NCBI GenBank assembly: GCA_038496445.1
Contig: JALMLS010000011.1
Span: 21,461 to 85,460, forward strand
Source: Trichosphaerium sp. ATCC 40318
Lineage: Eukaryota; Discosea; Flabellinia; Trichosidae
Length of the DNA: 64,000 bases
Reading direction: 5' to 3'
Both the position numbers and the translations under genes were made by a program. Of this stretch, positions 43,348 through 53,608 are shown one piece after another. Position 1 is the stretch's first letter. Each line of letters starts with the position of its first letter. Below the pieces are notes generated by a model. That model ran no database searches, was not told where the DNA came from, and was given only the letters and a program-made list of their open reading frames with translations.

Positions 43348-45219
43348 CTATTCTTCCATTGGATCCTTCTCCTCTTTTACTTCTTTTTCTTCTGTTTCTT
43401 CTGTTTCACCACCAGTTGGAGCATCGCCAGCCAACCCATTATTATTCATCATATTTTGAACACCACTCATCTAAGCGGATAACAGTCAGTAAAAAAGAAA
43501 AAAAATAATTACAACACCCTTGAAAAAAAAAACGACAGTAAACATCACTGACTCGCTTAGTATGCATAAATAGCAAATAAACAAAAAATACGAGTACTAA
43601 ACCTGTAGCCACATTGCAGACGAACAGGAGTTCAATGTTTTTCAAAATTTGCCAAAAAGCAGCTGTTTTGTTTCAAAACACTTAAACAACGTACAAAGTC
43701 AGGACTCTGTGCCATATTCCTCAATGAGCTCATAACTTCTGGATTAGATGTCATACCCTTAATAGACTCCATTACATTAGGATTTTGAAGCATAGACGCG
43801 GCCATATTCATGAAATTAGGATCTTTCATAAATTGCATAAAATCGAAGCCAGCTAATGGATTAGCTCCAGCAGCAGGTGTGGCACCAGGAGCACTAGCTG
43901 GCGCATTTGAGGCCTAACAAAGAAATAAGTAAAAGCCTTCTTTCATTTATTTTATTACGCACATCGTTAGCACGTGCTTCAGCTGCACGAAGCGAGTTTT
44001 TGGTTGATTCATTAGATGGATCAAGTTCCAAAGCTTAAAAAAAAGTTATTCAACAATCAAATACTTCAAAATTCGAGTTGTTGTTTATTTACCTTTCTTA
44101 TAACTGTTTACTGCCTCTGTGAATTTGTTCAAGCTGAAATAAGCAAGTCTACGACGTGTAAGTACAAAAAGGGAAAATTTGCTCTTTTTTTTTTTGAATA
44201 AATTCATTCGCTCTCATTGAGTAAGTGCTTACCCTAGGCGGCTCCAAGCTTTTGCATAGTTTGAGTTAATTGTAATAGATGATAAGCAATCAGATACAGC
44301 TTTTTGGTGTTCGCCCAAGTGGCTATAAGAGGCAGCTCTGTTGGCATAGAAAATATGATTTTTGGAATCAAAGTCAATAGCTGTAGTGTACTCAGCTACG
44401 GCTTCCTTGTACTTTCTCTGTGCGAGGAATTGATTACCTATTACAAATCATCAGTAATAAGCACCTACAAACTCAACAAGATTGAATTGGGCGCCAGGAA
44501 AGGTCAAAAAAAAAAAAAAACTTCTCAGTGTTACAAACAAACAAATGAGGTTGAATACAGTTTTGGATGACTGTCACCGTACCGCGTGCTTTGTGCTCTA
44601 GTGAGAGTCTAGTACGCTCAGCTGGATCAGTGACATTTTGAGTAGTGGCAGTTGGGCTCGTTGTTGGTGATTGTTGAGCACTGTTTGAGGTGACGCCTTG
44701 TTTGTTCTCCGATTTGTATTTTGCAATAAATCGGATTTTGGCCTTCTTGTAGCGTTGCCAATACGCCTCAGAACCATCGTCTACGCCTAGAGACGTAATA
44801 AATTAGAAAAGAAAGGTTAAACGAGGAACATAAAGAAGAATTTCATTAGTTCGTAGATATTGCTCTTTTAAGGGCATGCAAGGCGTGGAATTACTGATCG
44901 TACCATTGAAAAAACCACGAGAGCTCAACAAAGCTAAGTATCTATCAAATTTTGTTTTAAGCTCTGGAGTCATGGACTCTTCCTAATACGCGTATTTAGA
45001 GGCGATTATTTTGGAAAAAAAAAGAATTGGTGTAAAACAACGTACCGGATTCAATTGATCGAGGCCAGCAGCGTACACTTCATCAAGGGTATGATCAGCC
45101 GTGCTGCTCTTGTCAATATTCCAAAGAGCCACAAGTTTTTCTGCTAGCTCATCGTTGGCATTCTCGCGCACAAAAGTGACCACGTCACGCTTTAGATAAA
45201 ATTTACGTTCTTCACTCAT
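43348..45219 (-). CDS. Sgt2/SGTA small glutamine-rich TPR co-chaperone
   Basis: Starts MSEERKFYLKRDVVTFVREN and ends GETEETEKEVKEEKDPMEE. The N-terminal helical dimerisation-like domain is followed by a linker with Gln/Thr/Ser (SAQQSPTTSPTATTQ), then three TPR motifs: GNQFLAQRKYKEAVAEYTTA, NRAASYSHLGEHQKAVSDCL and SRLGLAYFSLNKFTEAVNSY. A Met/Asn-rich C-terminal region (DFMQFMKDPNFMNMAASMLQ) matches the hydrophobic-substrate-binding part of Sgt2. It hands tail-anchored proteins from the ribosome/Bag6-like side to Get3 and binds Hsp70/Hsp90 by its TPRs. About seven exons; all joins checked are in frame. Divergent from the Rad5-like gene by 224 bp. Confidence 0.85.
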
Positions 45220-45443
45220 TTTGTTGGTATTGTTCGATTAATCTACACCAAACTGTTACAAACACGTTATATTTTACACCTACGCACTCTAATTTCAAAC
45301 TACAAGCTGAACAGCGGTTCTGTACCTTAATATGAAGTGACTTATTCATTGCTTTGCCCAGAATTCAGTGACTGACACGCAATAACCTTCTTTGAGAAAA
45401 TAAACAGAAGATTCAAGAGCCTTCAAACAGTTATTTACAAATA
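45220..45443. promoter_or_regulatory. Compact divergent promoter, SGTA / Rad5-like gene
   Basis: Only 224 bp separate the two ATGs, so the genes share a bidirectional promoter. No TATA box or CACGTG was noticed. Confidence 0.4.
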
Positions 45444-48400
45444 ATGCAAAACGCAACACTACAATATAAAACCGGTGGTATTCAACCTCGAACGAATAAT
45501 AACATATTTAACAAACCTGTAATGGCAACTAAACATACAAACATTGCAAATATGTCTCTACCACAACAAAACCTGCTTCGCCTTCAACAAATGCAACGGC
45601 AAGCACCGAAATTCAGCTTGAATTTATCTAGGTTCAACCTGGCAGCTAAAAAACAGACTAAAACGAACTTCTCTAACCTCGCAAAGTCGCTGAACGCGCG
45701 CTTGGCAAAACCTTCAGCTACAAATACTCCTACACAACCATTATTAATTCCACAGTCGCCACAAACGCCAAGCTATAATATACAACCTATACAGGACATT
45801 TCGTATCAAGAACTATTATCAGAGGAGCTCAAATACCAAGGCGACGACCCAAAAGAAGCCCAAAAGGATAATTTCCGTCTCATAGGCCGGTTTGCGGCGG
45901 AAATACAAATTGGAATTTGGGCAACGCCCGAGGCAGTAAAACAAGCACAACGCGATACAATAACCTTCCACGCCAAAAAACATACAAATCGCCCTCCAAC
46001 AATTGAGGGCAAAGACTCTTTTGGCGGCGTTTTGGGCGTTATACCTACACAACTAGCCGTATGGCTAGGTCCGCTACTGGTGCGTGGGTTTACATTATTT
46101 AATCAAATAGTGCTTCATTTAATTCGTTACCGCTTTAAACTCACTATTCGTTTAGCTTAGCGGCTTTATAAAGCTACTTGGACAAATTACATCAGTAAAA
46201 TTATGTAAAGCATCTATTTTATTGGATGTATCACTACGAGCGATACTACAAGACGAATGGTACGTGTACCCACAAACGATTGGTTTCTGTTCACGTAAAA
46301 AACAAAAAAAAAAAACCAAAAACAAAACCTGCAATTCTACAAAAACAAACCCCTAACTTGTAAATAGGTCTTACCGTATCACATCTCACGACAGAGAAAG
46401 ACTACTACGCTTGGCTTCTACAGTTGGGTTACCTTCAAATCAAATAGTAACACAATCAGCTTCCGCTACATTTTCAGGCGCGAGAGAACCAAAGGTAAGT
46501 TTCTATTTAATACGAACACAAGATGCTCAGAAAAATATCAGAAATTGCGCACTTGACTGAACTTATTTGTTGAAAACTTGCAAAAATTTAATTAGCTAAT
46601 TTTGTTTTTTCGTATAGCTTGGTTCTGTGCTTGGTAAACGTGATGCTTCATACGAACTTGGTGGCTACGTTGGAAAGAAACAAAGGGTTAACAAAACGAG
46701 ACTTGTGTCTTCCGATCCTCGTTTGGTACAACTTGTATCAAGCAAGGTTGCGCAACCCCAAACATCATTTTCAGCCAAAACTTCGCCGTTTGCTTCCAAG
46801 ACGACACCGTTTGCCTCAAAGACCTCACCATTTACAGCGAACCCAATGTCCATTAGTGGTGGTATTGGCGGACCTACAAATGCACCTGGTGTTGTTCCAG
46901 CCGCTTCTGATAGCGAACTTCAAAATATTTTAGACAACTTAAAAGATTCTAAAGCACGCTTAACAGGTATGTTTTTTTTATGCTACTCACGGCCTCCTTT
47001 TCTTTCAATTGTATGCTTTTCTTTCAATTGTATGCTAGTGAATATTAACAAATGTTGTAGAAGAAATGAAAGCTGGACCTGGCCTTTTAGTAACCTTACG
47101 GCCCTATCAGCGGCAGGCCTTATCATGGATGGTAAATAGAGAAGCACCCGTAGCAAATGAAAACAAATCGAGTAGTAGTTCGAGTAGTAGTAATAGTCCC
47201 AGTAGCCCTTCTGGCGACCCTTCAACCCGGCTCCCACCTGGATGGCAAGAGCTAACAACGTCCACCGGCAAAAAATATTATCTAAACAAGACCACGAACC
47301 AGACGACCTGGCAGTTTCCGTACGCCGCGGCCGCTGATTCGCAACCGCGTAAAGCTTTGGTCCGCGGCGGCATTCTGGCAGATGAAATGGGAATGGGTAC
47401 GTTTTTTTTAAAGTCAGAGACATCTATTGCTATAATCTCGCGCGTTGCTTTTACATTTGATTCACGTGTTTTTTTTAGGAAAAACGATAGAAATTTTGGC
47501 GTTGTGCGCGACAAACAGACCCGATGCATCGGGTCCCCGCGCAACACTTATAGTTTGCCCCTTGTCTGTCCTTCATCAATGGAAGTCCGAGATTGAAAAG
47601 CGAGTATTGCCTAGAATGGCCTCCTTGTATGTCTATCACGGTACTAACAGAACAAGAGACACCGAAGCTTTCGAAAAATACGATTTCGTACTAACAACGG
47701 TATGTCTTCCTAGAGCTTTACATTTTTTCGCCCAATTTTTTCAATTTATCGCGTTTTTTTTCTCGTAGCTTACGCGTTTTTTTTTAGTACGCGACACTGG
47801 CGACAGAACTCCCAATCGCCACAAAGAAAGGTGTAACGCGCCTTGGTAGATGTGGCATGAAAAAGGGCCCTCTACTGAATGCATACTGGCTCCGTATTGT
47901 ACTTGACGAAGCCCACACTATTAAAGATCGCACTACGCGTACAGCTAAGGCTTCATTTGCCTTAAAAGCTGAAAGACGCTGGTGCGTCACTGGAACACCT
48001 GTTCAAAACAAACTGGATGATCTATTCAGTTTATTGCACTTTTTGAAGGTCGATCCTTATGGAGATTACACTTGGTGGAATCAGGTCATCTTGAGACCTA
48101 TCAGAAACAGAGATGAACGTGGTTTTATGAGACTTCAAGCTATTCTACAAACTGTATTGATTAGACGCACTAAGGATATGTTTGACGCTAATAATGCTCC
48201 TATTGTGGCTTTGCCACCTAGGATTGTAAAGCTGAGAAGAGATGAGTTTACAACAGCCGAAAAAGATTTTTACACAAATCTGTGGCGTTCGTCGAAAGTT
48301 CAATTTGAAGGATTTCAAAGAGAAGGAACATTGCTCAAGAATTATGCACATATCTTGGAATTGCTTTTGAGACTAAGACAGGCCTGTAATCATCCCGATT

Positions 48401-49577
48401 TAGGTAAGGACTTTTGAAGACTTTTTTTTTTGTAGCGTTTTCTTACCCTTTTTTGTAGTCTTGAATAGCAGCCGCAATAAATCTTTTGCCGCTTCAGAAA
48501 ATAAGCTCTCTGCTGTCGTCAATAGAGTCGCTTTGAGTTTGGAAGGCGAAGCAGAATGCTCCATTTGTTTGGAAGCCGTCTCTCTCGCTCAAAAACCAAT
48601 TGTGACAATTTGTGGCCATCTCTACTGCAAGCGCTGTATTGAAGCTAATGCACGCACAAGCAACAAGTGTCCCCTCTGTAGGCATCCTTTGAAGCCTAAT
48701 GATCTCATTTCCATCGATACCTCCGTCCTCACGAACCCTGAAGATAAAGGACAAATTAGAAGACATATCAAGTCTAATTTGCCTCAATGGAACAAGCATT
48801 CTACAAAAATTAATGCGTTGATGCAAGCCTTGGGTCAACTCGCTATTAATGAGAGAGGTAGTAAATCTATTGTTTTTTCGCAATGGACCTCGATGGTACG
48901 TTTTTCCGCTATTGATCATTTTTTGCAAACTCCTTTTTTTTTGTTTTCGGTGATTTTCGCTCGTGCTAACTGTTTGACTTTAGCTGGACCTTATCGAGAA
49001 ACCTCTACGTGAAGCCAATATTCGCTTTGTGCGTTTAGACGGCACCATGTCACAAAATCACAGAGAACAAAACGTTAATACCTTTAACACCAATCCTGAC
49101 GTGACCGTGTTTTTAATTTCGATGAAAGCCGGTGGTCTTGGATTAAACCTAACAGTGGCCAATTACGTGTTCTTGTTAGATCCCTGGTGGAATCGTACGT
49201 TTTTTTTTCTTTCGCGTAAACCAACAACAAGTAAAGCTTTCAAAATTTTTTTTTTCTTATATTTTGTCTAGCCGCTACTGAAGAACAAGCAATCGATCGA
49301 GTACATAGAATCGGCCAAAAGAAACCCGTTATTGTGACAAGATTTGTTATAAGGGTACGTTGTTGTTTTTTTCTTTATTTTTACCTTGTTATCTTTGGTA
49401 TTTGTGCTTACAAGCTGTTTTTAGGGTACTGTTGAAGAAAGGATTCTTGAGCTTCAAGATAAAAAGAGAATGCTTGCTCAAGGTGCTCTTGGTGTTAAGC
49501 GCAAGGAATTACAACAAATGCGTATTGACGAATTGAAGTTACTCTTCTCTGATGGCATGTCAACCAGTAGTATGTAA
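45444..49577 (+). CDS. Rad5/HLTF-like SNF2 ATPase with RING finger and inserted WW domain
   Basis: Eleven or more exons. The first exon is Gln/Asn-rich and leads into a HIRAN-like region ([37 protein letters not shown]). A GTGCGT intron (46081-46153) removes a false stop and joins it to [20 protein letters not shown] and, through [13 protein letters not shown], to the linker. SNF2 motifs follow: [41 protein letters not shown]. The RING finger [20 protein letters not shown] lies between the two ATPase lobes, as in Rad5, HLTF and Rad16. The second lobe has [30 protein letters not shown] and [12 protein letters not shown]. Between motif Q and Walker A sits a canonical WW domain ([26 protein letters not shown]). 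Expected nuclear role: post-replication repair by PCNA polyubiquitination and fork remodelling. The gene looks intact. Confidence 0.85.
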
Positions 49578-49955
49578 ATAAAATCAATGTATTATAAAAA
49601 GAACTATAAAGAACTATGTTAAAACCTAAGACGTTTGTTTCTTTTGTGTAAGTGTCAACGCGGATTTCAAATGTATTAGAATCACTTGTGTTTACCTTGC
49701 CTGGCAACAACTTGCTATATAGATAATTGTAATCGTACGCAATTGAGAACGCGGCGTTCTGGAAAATAAATAGAATGATTACACATTCGTAGTTCTTACC
49801 TTGTATTGGCTATATAATCGACCGAGCTGTTCATAAATGATAAGTAAAAATGAGCACGTGATTATGAATGAAATTTCTTAGCAATTCTGTGCAGCACAAG
49901 GTGTTCTGTGCACTACAAAAAGAGTGTGGCTTAAAACAAAACTGTGTAACACCGA
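49578..49955. other. Intergenic region
   Basis: 3' flank of the Rad5-like gene (AATAAAATC just after the stop) and promoter of the secreted-protein gene. A CACGTGATTA site lies near 49855, about 100 bp before that gene's ATG. Confidence 0.4.
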
Positions 49956-50522
49956 ATGACCCAACACCTTCTCCTGTTTCTCGTATCAATACTGTCTATT
50001 GTTAATGGATGCGCTAAGTTCCATATCAGCTCTGAGGAATACCCTTTAGGAGTACCAAGCACCTCTTACGAGCCTTATCCAGTGAATGCGACTGCTGCTA
50101 CAGTAACATACTTCTGCTACTGTACTGGCAACCAGAACTTTACCGGTAACTTGCTTAAATCAACAGTTGGTCCTATTTGCGTTTACAACAAGATGCCTCA
50201 ATCCGGATCAAGCTACTGCGCTGTAGGCGCTTACTATGCTCTTGGACAAAAATTCAAGTTGTCAGATAACCCTCACCTCGAAGACACTTCAAAAGAAAAC
50301 CCACTTCCTGAAGGAACCTTTCCGGTGGACCCAAAGGCGGAGCAACAAAAATACCTTTGTGTAGTGGATGAGGGACCATATACACCAATTTCAGGCTCCC
50401 TGGTGAACGTTGAGAACGAGTGGAGATGCTATTATTCTTATACAACATCCCTTGGAATGGTAGGTGGCTTTAAAACACCTGGCTTTTACAAGGCAGTCGT
50501 TGGAACAGAATGTTTAATTTGA
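49956..50522 (+). CDS. Secreted Cys-rich protein, unrecognised
   Basis: Intronless frame of 188 codons. MTQHLLLFLVSILSIVNGC is a clear signal peptide with cleavage likely before or after the Cys at 19. The mature part has about eight Cys (including YFCYCTGN, GPICVYN, SSYCAVG, KYLCVVD, WRCYYS and a near-terminal TECLI), two N-glycosylation sequons (NAT, NFT) and many Tyr. No membrane anchor is visible. No family is recognised; a small extracellular or cell-wall protein is likely. Codon use is slightly more GC-rich than flanks, in keeping with an expressed gene. A poly(A)-like AATAAAAC follows the stop. Confidence 0.65.
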   Translation: MTQHLLLFLVSILSIVNGCAKFHISSEEYPLGVPSTSYEPYPVNATAATVTYFCYCTGNQNFTGNLLKSTVGPICVYNKMPQSGSSYCAVGAYYALGQKFKLSDNPHLEDTSKENPLPEGTFPVDPKAEQQKYLCVVDEGPYTPISGSLVNVENEWRCYYSYTTSLGMVGGFKTPGFYKAVVGTECLI

Positions 50523-50662
50523 ACAATAAAACAATCAATCAAGATCATAAAACTTATCGAAACTGTTGCTGGCGTTATAAGTAATAGTATCAAATCAAAC
50601 GTTACATATCACAATACAAAATATCTATGTTGAATAAAAGTCAATCATTACTCCGTACTGTT

Positions 50663-51355
50663 TCATAAATTATAAATGTGTTGCTTAACTAATTTACCGT
50701 TGACATAAGTGCATTGCTTAAATAATTTACCCGTACAGTACCACTGCGAGAACTTTCCATGTCGTCTATCATTAGCATAATGGCAAAGAATTGCTAACTT
50801 ACCATTGGCATGCCACTCCTTAAACTCTCCATCCCTTTTTCCATCAACATAAAAACAAATCGTCATTAATTTCCCATTCAGGTGCCACTCCTTATACTCT
50901 CCTTCCTTTTTACCATTGATATAATTACAAACTCTCTTTAATTGACCACGTGAAAACCACTCCTTTTTCTCTCCCTCTATCTGACCTTTTGAATAAGTAG
51001 CAAGCTCAGTCATCTTACCCCAGTAGGACCAACACTTAAACTCTCCATCAAGTTTGCCATCAATGTAGTTACACACGCTTATCAACTGAAGCTTGTCTAA
51101 ATATGGATAGTACCACTTCTTATGCTCTCCGTGAGGAACACCATGTTTCCAACAAGTTTGCTCGACTACTTTTGACTGTTTTAGTATACTTCTTCTTTTA
51201 AGCCATTTGCTGTGCTTGTTCAAGTTGACATCAAACCTTGTTGTACTTGCTGCTTGTTTTGATAGAAGAGGCCACTGTAGATAAAGATTAACGTCTAAAT
51301 CGATAATATCAAGCTGTAGCTCAAGTGGTAGGTGTAACAGAAAGCATGTATTCAT
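50663..51355 (-). CDS. F-box-like protein with YwqK/MORN-type repeats, paralog 2
   Basis: Intronless, 230 residues, starting MNTCFLLHLPLELQLDIIDL. The N-terminus (LLHLPLELQLDIIDLDVNLY..WPLLSKQAASTTRFD) is the same F-box-like module as in the gene at 39711-40247. It is followed by about seven repeats such as GEYKEWHLNGKLMTICFYVD and GEFKEWHANGKLAILCHYAN. Trp, Gly and Tyr positions are regular every 22-23 residues. The repeats are longer in number than in paralog 1, showing expansion or loss by unequal exchange. Role unknown; see paralog 1. Confidence 0.65.
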   Translation of the reverse strand: MNTCFLLHLPLELQLDIIDLDVNLYLQWPLLSKQAASTTRFDVNLNKHSKWLKRRSILKQSKVVEQTCWKHGVPHGEHKKWYYPYLDKLQLISVCNYIDGKLDGEFKCWSYWGKMTELATYSKGQIEGEKKEWFSRGQLKRVCNYINGKKEGEYKEWHLNGKLMTICFYVDGKRDGEFKEWHANGKLAILCHYANDRRHGKFSQWYCTGKLFKQCTYVNGKLVKQHIYNL

Positions 51356-52044
51356 CTACTCGTGTTAATTGAGAAAGTGATTGTTTAAAAGAAAGCATAC
51401 AATATGTACCTTTACTGTAGATTAAAGAGAAAGAACAACTATAATAGTATCAAAAAACGTTCTTTTATGTCTATTTGATTGAGGCAAGTACTCACCAATG
51501 TAGTGCTAACTAACGTGTTATCTAAGGATTGAATTGTTTTGTTTTGATCACTAGTGAGAGCAAGTCAACTGGCTTCAAAGCTTTTAAGCCACTATAACTT
51601 GATTTGCTTCGAATTGACATCTTAGCAAGAATGCATACCTAGTTTGTTTTGGAACAATTCCAGGACTGGCAAACAGCTTACCAAACAAAACAATGGAATT
51701 TCTCGTTGAGCAGAAAGCTAAGTGATCGTGTAGGTGGCATACTCACCAGGACTGTTTTACCATAAACACTTATTGTGGAGTTCTCGCAAGTGTTCAGCTT
51801 CTTTTCAACTTTGCCATTGACAAGACAAAAAGAAAGATTCAAACAACTTCTAAAACAGACTACCCTGTGGAACGAACCACTAATAATCTGGTACAACGAA
51901 TTGTAAAAGCGATATTGAACAAAAGAACCTGTAAAAGAACAAGAATATACAAATAACAGCATGTTACTTAAGTAAACCTTTATAAAGCCTGTTACAACAC
52001 AGCTTCTTCAACAAAATGAACCGTGTTCTCAGTTTTTTCTAAGT
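51356..52044. other. Interval without a supported gene
   Basis: About 690 bp. A minus-strand frame at 51678-51962 reads hydrophobic and Cys-containing sequence but has no start context or domain. It may include an unassembled exon. Nothing else is seen. Confidence 0.3.
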
Positions 52045-52778
52045 TTAGTAGCGGCGCTTGTCTTCCTTATTGTTCCCATCTTTTTCCAATTCTCGTAGCA
52101 ATTTGTTGAGCTCCTTGACCTTATTTACCATCTTCAAGTGTTTTTCTTCATCTCTAGGAGTATCTCGCAGCGCAATCTGAATCCACTCAAGGTGTTTATG
52201 CAAAACCACAAGATTATTCCTAAAATATGTTAGATTTACACTAGATCAATGAGCGCTTACAAGAATTGTTCCAGTATTTCCACGATCTTCAAGCTGTCCT
52301 CAAAGTAGTCATATTTCATAGCTACCCGAAGCATGGTGTTGTTTAAATGAACAATCTCATAAAATGTTGAAAAGGTGTATTTTAGATTGTCATTGAATAA
52401 GTCTTCGATGTTGCTACATCTTGCATGCTCGTAATGACTCCTGATACAACCAACAGCAATGTAAGTGCTGTCTATGAAAGTTTCTGTTACTCTTAGAGTT
52501 GCTGTAACTGGCCTGAGGGATTTTCTGGGGCATTGAAATACATATTTCCTATCAGGTTCGGAGATTTTAATAGAGTACTGGTATGCTTGTACATAGCGAT
52601 GGTTTGTTCGAAATAGTGGATTAATTTCATCAATTATGACTTTGTTTATTGCCGCTTGTGTTTTTATACTATTTAGTGCCCTTGTTTTATCCATCAGTTC
52701 ATTCCTACGTGTATTCATTTTGTCGTAGTTGAAATACTTTTCCTGACCATCTCTCAGAGATTGATTAAGCTTAGACAT
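52045..52778 (-). CDS. Unknown two-exon protein, member 1 of head-to-head pair
   Basis: The first exon starts at the ATG ending at 52778 (MSKLNQSLRDGQEKYFNYDK) and is followed, after a GTAAGC intron at about 52258-52218, by a last exon with LVVLHKHLEWIQIALRDTPR, DEEKHLKMVNKVKELNKLLR and a stop at 52045. About 230 residues, helical, charged, no known domain. It shares IEDLFNDNL..YEIVHLNNTMLRVAMKY and the DEEKH segment with the gene on the other side of the short spacer. Function unknown; the helical C-terminal part may form a coiled coil. Confidence 0.55.
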
Positions 52779-52864
52779 CAAGTGTTTAAGACGTTCAACA
52801 GAAATATGTGACTCAATATCTCTCAGAGAAAAAACGACTTAACTCATGATGATCAACACTACTC
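52779..52864. promoter_or_regulatory. 86-bp bidirectional promoter between paralogs
   Basis: The only DNA between the two start codons. It includes a repeated TCTCTCAGAGA-like word: one copy at about 52750-52760 lies just inside the left gene, another at about 52819-52829 lies in the spacer. Confidence 0.45.
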
Positions 52865-53546
52865 ATGGACAACCTAACGCTACTAAAAAAAATTACTGCC
52901 CTTGCTGCTATTAATTCAGACATATACAGTGAGATTTCAGAAATTATGCAAAAAAGCTACAACATATGCACAGAGCATACTCTATACATCGATGTTGCCA
53001 AAAAGAATTCTAATTGGCATACAAACCAGCCAACGGACCCAAAGTTGGGCACCACAAACGATTTAACTATTTATCTCCACACAGGCAAACTACTTGCGTC
53101 CAAGCGCTCAATTGTGTCCTCCGTACAATTATCAAAACTACATGACATAGAAGACTTATTCAATGATAAATTGGACTACTCTTGCTCTTGTCGTCGCCAC
53201 TATATCACTAAGCTCAATACCATCAAAGATCTAAACAACGCCATGCTCCGTGTTGCTAAAAAGTACAGTATCTTTGGAAACAGTACAAAGGCTGCCACTG
53301 CACTGCGTCAATTTTTGTACGTCCACTTTTTGCTCATTATGTTAAATACCTGAAGTAGCTTGTAGGGATAATTTTGAGCTCATTCAAGTTTACTTGGGCT
53401 CGATTCACGAAAAGTTACAAAACGCCAAGCCAGATGAAGAAAAACATGCTCGATTTGAAAGAAATGCAATAAAGTTTGTAAAGCTTCTCCAGGAGCTAGA
53501 AGCTGATGATGTAAAAGTAGAGGTGTTTACGAAACAACTTTATTAA
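52865..53546 (+). CDS. Unknown two-exon protein, member 2 of head-to-head pair
   Basis: Exons 52865-53316 and 53366-53546 (GTACGT donor, TTGTAG acceptor). MDNLTLLKKITALAAINSDI starts the protein. Shared blocks with its divergent neighbour are HDIEDLFNDKLDYS, DLNNAMLRVAKKYSIFG and, in exon 2, ELIQVYLGSIHEKLQ..DEEKHARFERN. Same intron position, same exon order, so the two are duplicates that arose in inverted orientation. About 210 residues, mostly helical; no known domain. N-terminal halves have diverged much more than the C-terminal ones. Confidence 0.55.
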
Positions 53547-53608
53547 ACAGTTCCCATTAACTGGCTGTTCTGGTCTCAAGTCATAAACTGTTTTATTGTT
53601 TGTCTCAT

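Noticed and set aside
45444-46160. Separate 238-codon gene before the helicase
   Set aside because: The reading frame joins the helicase through two introns with good signals, and the product resembles the Rad5 N-terminal region.
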